NCBI RefSeq assembly: GCF_014202425.1
Contig: NZ_JACHGT010000004.1
Location: forward strand, 384,997-448,996
Length of the DNA stretch: 64,000 nucleotides
Reading direction: 5' to 3'
Origin: Phytomonospora endophytica
GTDB lineage: Bacteria > Actinomycetota > Actinomycetes > Mycobacteriales > Micromonosporaceae
Shown: positions 31,769 to 40,910 of the stretch, one piece after another
How positions within the stretch are numbered: position 1 is the first letter of the stretch
Layout: each line of letters starts with the position of its first letter
Notes under the pieces: model-generated
Told to the model about the DNA's origin: nothing
The model's input: the letters and a program-made list of their open reading frames with translations, nothing else
The model's database searches: none
Translations under genes and position numbers: made by a program

Positions 31769-32533
31769 ATGGTCGGTTACGGGTGGAAGACGCGTTTCCT
31801 GCGTCGCGGGTTGGCATACGCCGTCATCGTGACGGCCGTGCTCGTCGCGGGTGCCGGGCAGGCGGTCCCGGCGGCCGAGTTGGTGCTCACCTTCGACGGG
31901 GTCCCGTCCGGGCAGAGTGAGCGCGGTCCGTGGCGTGAGGGCTGCTTCACCGACGGCGGTTCGGCGCTGCGCGCCTGTATCCGCACCGCCGACGGCGGGA
32001 GCATCAGCCGTACGGTGCACCGCACGAGCGGCAACGACAGCCCGGCGGTGACCTTCCCGGCTCCCGGCGACGGCACCGCGATCCTGTACATCCGGCACAC
32101 CGCACGGCTCAACCCCGAGTCCCGCGACTTCGTCATCGCGGCGATGATCGACCTGACCTCCACCGAACGCGGCACGGGCTCCAACCTGGTCCAGAAGGGC
32201 CACTTCGACACCTCGGGCGGGCAGTGGAAGCTCCAGGTCGACGACGGTGTCCCCAGCTGCCGCATCGCCGGTTCGCGGGACGGCCGGAAGGTGTCGGCGA
32301 TGGTCTCGGGCCCGTCGATCGCGGGCCTGGGCTGGGTCTCGCTGCGCTGCGAGCGCAGCGGCTCCTCCCTGACGATCAGCGTCGACGGCGGTGACCCGGT
32401 GAAGGCCGGCGGGAACGCCTCCATGAACATCGCCAACGACGCCGAGGTCACCATCGGCGGCCGGGTCACCGGTGCCGCCGACAACGACCAGCTGCACGGC
32501 GACCTCGACCGGGTCATGATCGACATCCGCTGA
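31769..32533 (+). CDS. Secreted LamG/concanavalin-like domain protein
   Basis: A 254-residue exported protein. A signal peptide is clear (basic MVGYGWKTRFLRRG, hydrophobic AYAVIVTAVLVAGAG, cleavage near AVPAA, residue 35). The mature part is a beta-sandwich of LamG/concanavalin-A-like type, with GTAILYIRHTARLNPESRDF, ILVQKGHF-like strand and a C-terminal GDLDRVMIDIR strand. It probably binds polysaccharide or another extracellular ligand; no catalytic residues are visible. Two cysteine pairs may form disulfides. A stand-alone gene. Confidence 0.75.
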   Translation: MVGYGWKTRFLRRGLAYAVIVTAVLVAGAGQAVPAAELVLTFDGVPSGQSERGPWREGCFTDGGSALRACIRTADGGSISRTVHRTSGNDSPAVTFPAPGDGTAILYIRHTARLNPESRDFVIAAMIDLTSTERGTGSNLVQKGHFDTSGGQWKLQVDDGVPSCRIAGSRDGRKVSAMVSGPSIAGLGWVSLRCERSGSSLTISVDGGDPVKAGGNASMNIANDAEVTIGGRVTGAADNDQLHGDLDRVMIDIR

Positions 32534-32636
32534 GAAACGTGACCGGGGTCTCACGCGAGAATGTAGAGAAGCCCCGGCGGGCCTCGACCTACGGGCAGAA
32601 CGCGAGCACGCGTCACCCGATGAGAGGCTAGTGATC

Positions 32637-33734
32637 ATGAACGACACCCAGCGGCTGGTCCAGGAGCACATCGACGAGCTCGTCGCCACCGGCGCCGAGC
32701 TTGGGCTCCAGGTCGCCGCCTACCGAGACGGCGAGCTTCTCGTCGACGCCGTCGCGGGCGTCGCCGATGTCGCCACCGGCCGGGCGGTCACCTCCGGCAC
32801 GCCCTTCTTCGCCACCTCGGCGGGCAAGGGCGTGGTCGCCACCGTCGTGCACGTCCTCGCCGAGAAGGGCGTCCTCGACTACGACCGGCCCATCGCCGAA
32901 CTGTGGCCGGAGTTCGCGGCGAACGGCAAGGAGCGCGTGACCCTGCGGCAGGCGCTGGTGCACACCGCCGGCATCCCCGGTGTTCCTCCCGAGACCACGC
33001 CCGAGGATCTGGCCGACTGGGATCGCATGGCCGCGATCGTCGCCGCCGCCGAGCCGTGGTGGGAGCCCGGCACGAAGACCGGCTACCACGCGCTGACCTT
33101 CGGCTGGATCGTCGGCGAGGTCATCCGGCGCGCGACCGGCCGCGAGCTCCCCGAGGTTCTCCGCGACGAGGTGACCGGCCCGCTCGGTGTCGCCGAGGAG
33201 ATCTACTTCGCGGTCCCCGAGGGGCGGCTGGGCGGCCTGGCGGTCCTGGAGGAGCCGCCGGGCGCCGCGGAGATGATGGCCTCGATGCCCCCGGACCTGC
33301 CCATGTTCAAGACGGCGCCCCCGGCGCTCTTCCCCAGCGCGGCGCTCTACAACCGGCCCGGCTTCCTCACCGCGAACGTGCTCGCCGGCGGCACCATGAC
33401 CGCCCGCGCCGTCGCGCGCATGTACGCCGCGCTGCTCGGCGAGGTCGACGGCGTCCGCCTGATCTCGCCCGCGCGGCTGGCCGAGGTCACCGCGATCGCG
33501 TTCACCGGCGTCGACCAGATCTTCGGCAACGAGGCGACCTGGGGGCTCGGCTACACCTTCGAGAACCCGGTGGAGCGGCCGACGACCTTCGGATTCACCG
33601 GTGCCGGCGGGACCGTCGCCCACGCCGACACCGCGTCGGGCGTCACCTTCGCGCTGATGCGCAACACCTTCTCCTTCGGCGACCTCTCGGCCGCCGAGCG
33701 CCTCGCCGCCGTCGTCACGGCGGCGGACGCCTGA
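32637..33734 (+). CDS. Serine hydrolase, beta-lactamase/esterase class C fold
   Basis: A 365-residue cytosolic esterase of the EstB/class C beta-lactamase fold (family VIII). The catalytic SxxK is S61-A-G-K64 and the tyrosine motif TGYHALTFGW serves as the YxN equivalent; GFTGAGGTVAHAD near the C terminus resembles the KTG-loop region. No signal peptide, so hydrolysis of a cytosolic ester is more likely than wall or antibiotic activity. ATG at 32637 with GAGAGG nine bases upstream; a GTG six bases earlier is possible. Confidence 0.87.
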   Translation: MNDTQRLVQEHIDELVATGAELGLQVAAYRDGELLVDAVAGVADVATGRAVTSGTPFFATSAGKGVVATVVHVLAEKGVLDYDRPIAELWPEFAANGKERVTLRQALVHTAGIPGVPPETTPEDLADWDRMAAIVAAAEPWWEPGTKTGYHALTFGWIVGEVIRRATGRELPEVLRDEVTGPLGVAEEIYFAVPEGRLGGLAVLEEPPGAAEMMASMPPDLPMFKTAPPALFPSAALYNRPGFLTANVLAGGTMTARAVARMYAALLGEVDGVRLISPARLAEVTAIAFTGVDQIFGNEATWGLGYTFENPVERPTTFGFTGAGGTVAHADTASGVTFALMRNTFSFGDLSAAERLAAVVTAADA

Positions 33735-33741
33735 CCGGGCA

Positions 33742-34650
33742 CTACATCCGTCCGGTGACGTGCGCCGTGATCGCCTCGGCGAGCTCGGCGTGCACCTCCG
33801 CGGGGAGGGTGTGTCCCATGCCCTCGATCATCAGCAGCCGCGCGCCGGGGATCTGCTCGGCGATGAGCGCGCCGTGCCCGGGCTTGCAGGGTTCGCACGT
33901 GCCTTCGACGACGAGCGTCGGGGCCTTGACCCGGTCGAGGACGCCGGCCGGCTCGAAGTCCGGGTCGGCCATCCACGCCAGGCGGTGGTTGACGACCGAG
34001 GCGGGGTTCACCGCCCGGTCGAGGAGCCGTTCCTGCTGGACCCGCTCGGCCTCCTCGTCGAAGGGCAGTTCGGGGCCGTGCAGGAGCCGCGCCTCGGCGA
34101 CCTGCGCGTCGATCTGTTCGCGGCGGGTCGACGGGGGAGTGGCCGTCATGGCCGCGCGGTAGTGGTCGATGAAGGCCTGGTTCGGCGGCGGGAGGCTGCC
34201 CGCGGGCGGTTCCTCGCCCATGAGCGCGGCGCCGAGGACCTTGCCTTCCCGGCCGCCCAGCGGCGAGGAGCCGATGGCGGTCAGGGTCTCGACCCGTTCG
34301 GGTGCCTCCACGGCCAGCCACTGCCCGAGCAGGCCGCCCGCGGAGTGCCCGACGATGTGCGCCGAGGCGAGCCCGTAGCCGTCGAGGACCCGGCCGATGT
34401 CGTCGCGGATGTCGGCCCAGGAATAGGGTGATGCCGCGAAGTCGACCGCCGTGGAGCGGCCGGTGTCGCGGTGGTCGTAGCGGATGACGTGGAACCCGGC
34501 GGCGGCGAGACGGCCGACGAGACCGTCGGGCCACACGACGCCCTGCGACATGGAGCCCATGACCAGCAGGATCGCCGGGTCGTTCGGGTCGCCGAAGGAC
34601 TCGGTCCACAGGTCGATCCCGTTGTTGCTGACGAACTTTTCGAGTGACAA
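33742..34650 (-). CDS. Alpha/beta hydrolase
   Basis: A 302-residue serine hydrolase. The nucleophile elbow is VGHSAGG with Ser103, the DxRxxG segment is YDHRDTGRS (58-66), and a catalytic His is likely in MIEGMGHTLP. The TTG start at 34650 is favoured because AAAGGTGG lies six bases before it and the conserved fold begins there; the upstream ATG (34728) would add a proline-rich tail. Related to aclacinomycin methylesterase-like enzymes; substrate unknown. It is transcribed after the LuxR gene, 86 bases away. Confidence 0.87.
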   Translation of the reverse strand: MSLEKFVSNNGIDLWTESFGDPNDPAILLVMGSMSQGVVWPDGLVGRLAAAGFHVIRYDHRDTGRSTAVDFAASPYSWADIRDDIGRVLDGYGLASAHIVGHSAGGLLGQWLAVEAPERVETLTAIGSSPLGGREGKVLGAALMGEEPPAGSLPPPNQAFIDHYRAAMTATPPSTRREQIDAQVAEARLLHGPELPFDEEAERVQQERLLDRAVNPASVVNHRLAWMADPDFEPAGVLDRVKAPTLVVEGTCEPCKPGHGALIAEQIPGARLLMIEGMGHTLPAEVHAELAEAITAHVTGRM

Positions 34651-34736
34651 GCCGTTCCACCTTTGTGCGTCTCCCGGGCCGTTCCCGGGATGTGTCACTA
34701 CTCTGACGCCGACCGCGGCCGGTGCCATCCGTAGTC

Positions 34737-37394
34737 CTACTGGTCTCCCAGTAGCCTCGCCAGTTCCGTACGCGAGGTGACGCCGAGCTTCGGATAGACC
34801 TTGTAGAGGTGGTACTCGACCGTGCGGGGGCTGAGGAACAGCCGCGCGGCGACCTCCTTGCTCGACGCGCCCGCCCCGACCATCCGCGCGATGCGCAACT
34901 CCTGGGGCGTCAGCGCCGCCAGCACGTCGGCCACGGGCTCCTCCGTCGACTCCCCGGCCGCGCGCAGTTCGCCGTGCGCGCGTTCGGTCCAGGGTGCCGC
35001 CCCGAGCCGCGCGAAGGCCTCCATCGCCGACCGCAGATGCCCGCGCGCCTCGGCGGGCCGCTGGGCCCGGCGCAGGCGCTCCCCGTACAGCAGGGCCGAA
35101 CGGGCGTGCTCGAAAGGCGAACCACCGGTGACGGCGACCGCGTCGGAGAGCAGTCCGAGGGCGGCCTCCGGTTCGGCGACCAGTGCCCGCGACCGGGCCA
35201 GGAGCGCGCGGGTCTCGGTGCTCGTCGCGCCCGCCGACCAGCGTTCGAAGTCGGCCAGGATCGCCGCCGCGCCGGCCCGGTCGCCCGCCCCGACGGCGGC
35301 CTCGATCCGGTCGGGGGACGACCGCCAGGTCACCGTCGGGTGGCCGCGTCCGGGACCGGCGGCCGCGAGCGCGGTGAAGCGGTCGTGCGCGGCGGCATGG
35401 CGGCCGAGGCCCAGGTCGAGCAGGCCGAGAGCGTAGCTCGCGGTGCCCGCGCGCAGGCCGATGCGGTGCGGGATGGCCACCGACAGCGCCTCGGCGGCCT
35501 GCGCCCGGCAGGCGTCCTCGTCACCGCGGATCGCCGAGACGGCGGCGAGGTTGGCCAGGTGCGCGGGGACGGAGTTGACGTATCCGGCCTCCCGCGCCAG
35601 GGCCAGGCCCTCCTCGGCGACGGCCGCGCTGTGCGCGAGCCGCCCGGCGATGCGCTCGCCGGTGGCGACGAATTCGAGGACGACCGGAAGCTGCCCGGTC
35701 AGGCCGGACACGCGTGCCCGCTCGCCCGCGCGGGCGACGAACCCGGCGGCGGCGTCGGCCTCGCCGAGATAGCTGGCCGCCGCTCCCGCCCACAGCAGCA
35801 TGGCCGCGTCTTCGAGGTCGCCCGCCTGGCCGAGGGCCTCGCGCAGGAGTGTCACACCGCTCGCGTCGCCGTCGAGGACCGCGCCGACGCCGACGATCAC
35901 GTCGCGCAGGAAACCTCGCTCCAGCGGCTCGGCGAGGCGTCCGGCGGCGATGATCGCGGGGACGTCGCCGACGTGCGAGGCGGCCTCGGAGGCATCGGCC
36001 AGTGCTTCGACGGAGGGCCGCTCGGTGGCGGCGGCCAGCAGGACGCGGGCGGCTTCGGCGACGTCGCCGGAGTTGAGCTGGAAACGGCCGTGCAGGCGCG
36101 CGATCTCGTTGAACAGGACGGGCTGCTCGGCCATCTCGCGCGCGTCGGCGAGCAGCCCGGCGGCCTGGCCGGGGTGACCGCCCAGCCAGGCGTCGCGGGC
36201 GGCGGTGAAGAGGAACCACGCGCGCTGGCGGCCCGCACGCAGGCCGCGACCGGGTGTCAGCGCGGCGGCCCGGATGAGCGCGGCGGCCGCGTCGGCGAAC
36301 CCGCCGCGCCGGCGGGCGCGCTCGGCCGAGGCGGCCAGTTGCCGTGCCACATCGGAGTCGCCGCCGACGCACGCCCCGGCGAGGTGGAGGGCGCGCCGGT
36401 CGGGATCGGCGTGGACGGCGGCGGCGAGCGCGGTGTGGGCCTCGCGGACCAGGGCGGGCCCGGCCTCGGCGACGGCCGCCGCCCGCACCAGCGGGTGCCG
36501 GAAGGTGACGGTCGCGCCGACCGTGACCAGCCCCGAGGCCTCGGCCTCGGCGAGCCCGTCACCGCCCGCGGCGGCCAGGATCACGTCCGGGTCGCCCGGA
36601 CCGTCGAGGGCGGCGACGAGCAGGAGCCTGCGCGCGGCAGGACCGAGGGCCGCGACCGGTCCGGCGAAGATCGCCGCGCCCGCCGGGAGCGGGTCGGGCA
36701 GGGGCTCGCGGTCCTCCCACTGCCCGGGCGTCAGCAGCTCGGCGGCCTCGGCCAGCGCGAGCGGATTGCCGCCGGTCGACGCGGCCAGGCGCGCGACGAC
36801 CGCGGGAGCGGGCGGGACGGGCGCGCGTTCGGCGAGCAGGGCGCCGACGTCGTTGAGGCCCAGGCCGCCGAGGCGCAGCTGGTCGAGGCCTCGCGCCCAC
36901 GGCGGCACCTCTCCGCGCGCGGCCAGGACCAGCGCGACGCCTTCCCCGCCGAGCCTGCGGGCGGTGAAGGCGAGCGCGTCGGCCGAGGCGGCGTCGAACC
37001 ACTGGACGTCGTCGGCGAGGACCAGCAGCCCGCCCTCGGAGGCGGCCTCGGTGAGCAGCGACAGGACCCCGGCGGCGACGAGGAAACGGTCGGCCGGCGC
37101 CTTCTCCACGCCGAGTGCTCCGCGCAGGGCGTCGCGCTGCGGTTCCGGCAGCCGCTCGACGAGCCCGGCGACCGGCCGCAGGAGCTGATGCAGGGCCGCG
37201 AAGGCCATGCCCGACTCGGGCTCGACGCCGGCGGCCCGCAGCACCTTCACGGGTCCGGTGGCCGCCCGGTCCAGCAGCGCCGACTTGCCGGCCCCGGCCT
37301 CACCGCTCACGACGAGCGCGCCCCCGGCGCCGTCGCGGGCGGAGGAGACCAGCGTGTCGAGGGCGGCGAGCTCGCCGCCGCGGCCGTGGAGCAT
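34737..37394 (-). CDS. LAL-type LuxR-family ATPase regulator
   Basis: An 885-residue large ATP-binding LuxR regulator. Residues 1-280 are an AAA-type ATPase with Walker A GEAGAGKS (31-38) and Walker B LLVLADDVQWFD; a long helical/TPR-like middle follows, and the last 65 residues are a LuxR helix-turn-helix (LTPQELRIARMVGAGASSKEVAARLFLSPRTVEYHL). It probably activates transcription in response to a small ligand. The ATG at 37394 lies 17 bases after the stop of the upstream serine hydrolase gene, so the two form an operon. Confidence 0.9.
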   Translation of the reverse strand: MLHGRGGELAALDTLVSSARDGAGGALVVSGEAGAGKSALLDRAATGPVKVLRAAGVEPESGMAFAALHQLLRPVAGLVERLPEPQRDALRGALGVEKAPADRFLVAAGVLSLLTEAASEGGLLVLADDVQWFDAASADALAFTARRLGGEGVALVLAARGEVPPWARGLDQLRLGGLGLNDVGALLAERAPVPPAPAVVARLAASTGGNPLALAEAAELLTPGQWEDREPLPDPLPAGAAIFAGPVAALGPAARRLLLVAALDGPGDPDVILAAAGGDGLAEAEASGLVTVGATVTFRHPLVRAAAVAEAGPALVREAHTALAAAVHADPDRRALHLAGACVGGDSDVARQLAASAERARRRGGFADAAAALIRAAALTPGRGLRAGRQRAWFLFTAARDAWLGGHPGQAAGLLADAREMAEQPVLFNEIARLHGRFQLNSGDVAEAARVLLAAATERPSVEALADASEAASHVGDVPAIIAAGRLAEPLERGFLRDVIVGVGAVLDGDASGVTLLREALGQAGDLEDAAMLLWAGAAASYLGEADAAAGFVARAGERARVSGLTGQLPVVLEFVATGERIAGRLAHSAAVAEEGLALAREAGYVNSVPAHLANLAAVSAIRGDEDACRAQAAEALSVAIPHRIGLRAGTASYALGLLDLGLGRHAAAHDRFTALAAAGPGRGHPTVTWRSSPDRIEAAVGAGDRAGAAAILADFERWSAGATSTETRALLARSRALVAEPEAALGLLSDAVAVTGGSPFEHARSALLYGERLRRAQRPAEARGHLRSAMEAFARLGAAPWTERAHGELRAAGESTEEPVADVLAALTPQELRIARMVGAGASSKEVAARLFLSPRTVEYHLYKVYPKLGVTSRTELARLLGDQ

Positions 37395-37411
37395 GGCGCC
37401 ACGGTAGATGA

Positions 37412-38662
37412 TCACGACTCGCGGTGGCCGGTCACCCAGGACAGCGGTAGGCACAGGGCCGCCGCGCCCCCGTCGTGGAAGTCGAGCGTGACGTCGGGGT
37501 CGTCGAGGTCGGCGAAGGTGCGTGCCGCCACCGGTCGCATCCGCCGCGGTTCACCGGCGTGCGTGACCAGGAGGGTGTCGCCGTCGGCTTCGACGGTCAG
37601 CTCACCGGCCTGGTGGACGTAGGCGCCCGCCAGTGAACAGAGGGTCGCCGGGGCCACGTGGATCGTCGGCCGCACCGGTTCGGCGAGGTCGAGGACCACG
37701 TCGATGGCCGCGCGGGCGACGAGGCCGCAGCGGAAACCGCCGAGGTTGGTCAGCAGGACGACGCTGAGGTCTTCGGCGGGGACCTGCACGTAGATCGCGG
37801 AGAAGCCCTCGATGCCCCCGGCGTGGAAGGCGACGTCCCGGCCCCGGTAGACGCTGCGGTACCAGCCGTGGCCGTAGCCCTCGGTCCGGCCGCAGTCGAG
37901 GCGGACCGGGTCGTAGAGGCCGGGCAGGTCGAAGACCCCGTCGCGGACGGCGGTGTCGAAGGCGAGCAGGTCGTCGAGGGTCGAGCCCATCCCGCCCGCC
38001 CCTCCGGGGATGGTCATGCTCACGTAGGGGGCGTTGACGAAGCCTTCGCCGTCGCGCTGGTATCCCCGGGCCCGCTCGGGGACGATCGCCTCGTCGCACA
38101 GCACACGCGTCGCCGTCATCCCGGCGGGCGCGAAGACGTGTTCGGCGGCCAGTTCGGCGAAGGGCGCGCCCGCCGCGCGCGATGCGATGACGTCGAGGAG
38201 CCGGTAGCCGGAGTTGCTGTACCCGTAGCGGGTGCCGGGTTCGAAGTCGAGAGGCAGTCCCGCGAAGAGGGCGATGACCTCGTCGTCGGTGTGGTCGCGG
38301 CGGGTGATCCCGCCGCGGAAGCCGGGACGGGTGACGAAGTTCGGGATGCCCGACGTGTGCGTGAGCAGGTGCCGCGGGGTGACGCGGTCGCCGTGCGGCA
38401 GGTCGGGCAGGTGACGCGCGATGGGCGCGTCAAGGTCGATGACGCCGGCGGCGGCCAGCAGCCGGACGGTCAGGGCGGTGAAGGGCTTGCTCAGCGAGGC
38501 CAGCCGGAACACCGTCGTCGGTGTCACCGGTCTGCCCCATTCGAGGTCGGCGAAGCCGTGGCAGGAGCGGTACCGGGGCTCGGGTCCTTGACGGACGGCG
38601 ACGGCGGCGCCGGGCACGGCGGTCAGCTTTTCGTCCACAAGGGACGTCAGCGCGTCGGTCAT
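37412..38662 (-). CDS. Serine hydrolase, beta-lactamase class C/penicillin-binding fold
   Basis: A 416-residue protein. Catalytic SxxK is S56-L-S-K59, the YxN motif is Y148-S-N150, and HAGGIEGF near residue 280 stands for the third motif, so all active-site elements are present. No signal peptide is visible, unlike secreted beta-lactamases; a D-aminopeptidase or esterase role is more likely. A C-terminal beta domain (about 330-416) follows, as in D-aminopeptidase-like relatives. First gene of an operon with the LAL regulator. Confidence 0.87.
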   Translation of the reverse strand: MTDALTSLVDEKLTAVPGAAVAVRQGPEPRYRSCHGFADLEWGRPVTPTTVFRLASLSKPFTALTVRLLAAAGVIDLDAPIARHLPDLPHGDRVTPRHLLTHTSGIPNFVTRPGFRGGITRRDHTDDEVIALFAGLPLDFEPGTRYGYSNSGYRLLDVIASRAAGAPFAELAAEHVFAPAGMTATRVLCDEAIVPERARGYQRDGEGFVNAPYVSMTIPGGAGGMGSTLDDLLAFDTAVRDGVFDLPGLYDPVRLDCGRTEGYGHGWYRSVYRGRDVAFHAGGIEGFSAIYVQVPAEDLSVVLLTNLGGFRCGLVARAAIDVVLDLAEPVRPTIHVAPATLCSLAGAYVHQAGELTVEADGDTLLVTHAGEPRRMRPVAARTFADLDDPDVTLDFHDGGAAALCLPLSWVTGHRES

Positions 38663-38758
38663 GGACTGAACGGTAGAACCCGGGAAGGTGCGTTCACATC
38701 GCTTTCCGGGCCGATGTTTCGCCGCCGGAACGCGGATAGGCTGGATCCGGCGGGAAGG

Positions 38759-38796
38759 GCGGCGGGCCGGCGCTGTAGGGCAGCGCGGCCCGCCGC
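38759..38796 (-). terminator. Long hairpin after the ECF sigma operon
   Basis: Arms of about 16-17 bases (38759-38775 / 38781-38796) pair with one bulge around a TAGGG loop, three bases beyond the stop codon of the last gene of the leftward sigma operon. The remaining spacer to 38662 shows no gene. Confidence 0.6.
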
Positions 38797-38799
38797 TGT

Positions 38800-39066
38800 T
38801 CAGGCCCCCCGGCCGGTCCTGGCCACCTTCAGTTCGCAGTACCCGTCCTCGCAGGAGCGCTCAAGGCGCCCACGGGAGAGGGTCTGCGCCAGTCCGATCG
38901 CCCAGCACGTCGGGCAGCCGCGCAGCGCCAGCAGCCCGAGGGGCGCCAGCAGCAGTGACCACGCCCCGACCACGGGAAGCAGGGCCACCGAACCGGCGAG
39001 GGCGCCGAGGCCCACCGCGCCCCGGACCAGGTGGCGGGTGAGGGTCTTGCTCGCGAAGTCACTCAT
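38800..39066 (-). CDS. Small cysteine-containing membrane protein of the ECF sigma operon
   Basis: An 88-residue protein with one or two membrane helices (about 17-48: VGLGALAGSVALLPVVGAW) followed by CPTC (51-54) and two more cysteines in CEDGYC. The gene overlaps the end of the ECF sigma gene by 8 bp, so they are translated together. Its cysteines could sense redox or metal; an anti-sigma or effector role is a guess. I do not recognise the family. Confidence 0.72.
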   Translation of the reverse strand: MSDFASKTLTRHLVRGAVGLGALAGSVALLPVVGAWSLLLAPLGLLALRGCPTCWAIGLAQTLSRGRLERSCEDGYCELKVARTGRGA

Positions 39067-39604
39067 CGTCGTCTCCCATCGGTCCGGCGAGGGTCGCGTG
39101 CACCGCCGCGCGGGCTCGGTGCAGCCGCGACTTCATCGCCGGGAGGCTGAGGCCCAGCGCGTCGGCGACGGCCCGGCCGCTGTGGTCCTGGACGTCGCGC
39201 ATGATGAGCACCAGCCGCTGATCGGCGGGCAGGAGGGAGATCGCCTCGGCGACCCGCTCGGCCTCCAGCCGCCGCAGGACCTCGTCCTCGGCCGACACCA
39301 CGGCCGTCACCGGCTCCGGCACGTCCGGGCGCACCAGCAGCCGCGCCCGCCGCACGCACTCGTTGCGCACGATCCGGAACATCCACGAGGCGAGCGCGCC
39401 CGTCGCGCGGAGCATCCCGATCCGCCGGTACAGGATGATCAGCGCCTCCTGCGCGGCGTCCTCGGCGTCCTGCGGTGTCGGGCACAGCGAGTGCGCGAAC
39501 CGCCGGACGTGCGGGTGTGAGGCGGAGACGAGCGCGGCGATGGAGTCGACGTCGCCGTCCCGTGCCGCGCTGATCACCCGCTCGTCGGGCCAGGCGGTGC
39601 TCAC
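39059..39604 (-). CDS. ECF-family RNA polymerase sigma factor
   Basis: A 181-residue extracytoplasmic-function sigma factor. Region 2 is FAHSLCPTPQDAEDAAQEALIILYRRIGM and WMFRIVRNECVRRAR; region 4 is AISLLPADQRLVLIMRDVQDHSGRAVADALGLSLPAMKSRLHRAR. The GTG start at 39604 overlaps the stop of a 29-codon ORF and fits region 2 position; an earlier start would add an arginine-rich tail. No standard anti-sigma (zinc-binding) gene is next to it; the partners are two small membrane proteins. Confidence 0.9.
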   Translation of the reverse strand: MSTAWPDERVISAARDGDVDSIAALVSASHPHVRRFAHSLCPTPQDAEDAAQEALIILYRRIGMLRATGALASWMFRIVRNECVRRARLLVRPDVPEPVTAVVSAEDEVLRRLEAERVAEAISLLPADQRLVLIMRDVQDHSGRAVADALGLSLPAMKSRLHRARAAVHATLAGPMGDDDE

Positions 39605-39690
39605 TTGGCCCGGCTCCGGCGGCGCAGCACCACGACGCAGGTGCAGGTCAGCAGGGCCGCGACGACGACGGCGACGGTGGCGATGAGCAT
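39601..39690 (-). CDS. 29-residue membrane peptide leading the ECF sigma operon
   Basis: MLIATVAVVVAALLTCTC followed by VVVLRRRSRAK: a single hydrophobic helix with a CTC pair and a basic cytoplasmic tail. A consensus ribosome site AGGAGG lies five bases before the ATG, better than that of the sigma gene, and its TGA overlaps the sigma GTG. This strongly suggests real translation and coupling. Role unknown; it may tune sigma synthesis or act on the membrane. Confidence 0.6.
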   Translation of the reverse strand: MLIATVAVVVAALLTCTCVVVLRRRSRAK

Positions 39691-39761
39691 GGGAACCTCC
39701 TGGTGGCGCGTCCGCGCGCTCTGCGGGACGTACATAAGAGGCGGTGGGGGCGCGAAAGGAT

Positions 39762-40742
39762 TCAGCCTGGCACGCGCGAGGGCCTGTCGCCCACCTCACT
39801 GTCGATCACGCGCGCCGGTAAGGAGGCCGCGTCGTTCGGCCCGAGGTCCTTGTCGGGCCGCCGCCGCAGGAAACGCGCGTGCCGCACCCGGCCCTGCGGC
39901 GTGAGCTGCGCGTAGGCGACCTCGACGGCCAGCACCGGGCGGACCCAGTGCACGGCGGCGGCGTCGCGGCGGGGCACCTCCACGGCGAACGGTGAACGGC
40001 CGACGGCCAGCGGCGCCAGTTCGGCGGCCAGCGAACGCTGCTCGGCCTCGCCGAAACCGGTCCCGACCCGCCCCCGGTAGAGCAGCCCTTCCCCGGTGAG
40101 TTCGCCGAGCACCAGCGAGGACAGTTCGCGCTTGCCGCTGGTCCACCCGCCGATCAGGTAGTCGCCGGTGACCAGGTGTTTCACCTTCACCCACGCCGCC
40201 GAACGGGCACCGGGCAGGTACGGCGAGTCGAGGCGTTTGGCGACGACGCCCTCCAGGCCCTGTGCGGCGCTGATCGCCATCGCGGCCGGGCCGTCGTGGG
40301 ACACCGGCGGGGTGATCCAGTGCGGGCCCTCCGGGGCGAGCGTGTCCAGGAGCTCGCGCCGTTCGCGGTAGGGGAGTCGTCGCAGGTCGCGGCCGTCGAG
40401 GCGGAGCAGGTCGAAGACGAGGTAGGCGACGGGTGTCGTGCGCGCCAGCCGCCGCGCGGTCTTCGGGTCGGTGACGTTCATCCGCCCGGCGAGCCGCGCG
40501 AAGGACGGCCGCATCTCCTCGTCGAAGGCGACGACCTCGCCGTCGAGCAGGGCGTCGGCGGTCACCGCGCCCAGTCCGGCCAGCTCCGGATACGTGGCGG
40601 TGACGTCCCGGCCCGAGCGCGAACTCAGGCTCACCGCGCCGCCGCGCAGGTCGGCCAGGACGCGCACGCCGTCCCACTTGAACTCGTACGCCCAGCCGGG
40701 CCCCCCGGGCAGCCTTCCCGCGACCGCGAGCATCGGCTCCAC
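39762..40742 (-). CDS. ATP-dependent DNA ligase (LigC/LigD-ligase-domain type)
   Basis: A 326-residue ligase that seals nicks by way of a lysyl-AMP. The adenylation motif is EFKWDGVR with Lys22; DGEVVAFDE (motif III), VFDLLRLDGRD, EGVVAKRLDSPY (motif IV) and AAWVKVKH (motif V) follow, with an OB-fold C-terminal half. No polymerase or nuclease domain is fused. It lies back to back with ku (168-bp gap), so end joining is its likely pathway. GTG start. Confidence 0.92.
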   Translation of the reverse strand: MEPMLAVAGRLPGGPGWAYEFKWDGVRVLADLRGGAVSLSSRSGRDVTATYPELAGLGAVTADALLDGEVVAFDEEMRPSFARLAGRMNVTDPKTARRLARTTPVAYLVFDLLRLDGRDLRRLPYRERRELLDTLAPEGPHWITPPVSHDGPAAMAISAAQGLEGVVAKRLDSPYLPGARSAAWVKVKHLVTGDYLIGGWTSGKRELSSLVLGELTGEGLLYRGRVGTGFGEAEQRSLAAELAPLAVGRSPFAVEVPRRDAAAVHWVRPVLAVEVAYAQLTPQGRVRHARFLRRRPDKDLGPNDAASLPARVIDSEVGDRPSRVPG

Positions 40743-40910
40743 CAGCCGATCCTATGGCCGCGCGGTCCCCCGCGATCGCGAACCGCCCGAGCCGGACTCC
40801 GGGCGCGAACCCGGCCGTTTCGGCCGCTATGGGTCGTGAAGTCGCAGGTCAGCGGCTCGACATCGGGCGTTTCCGGTACCGGCCGGCCCTCGCTGCGGCA
40901 CCCTCGACAT

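Noticed and set aside
34809..37622. 937-codon open frame antisense to the LuxR-type regulator
   Set aside because: Low-complexity composition and full overlap with a clear ATPase-LuxR gene.
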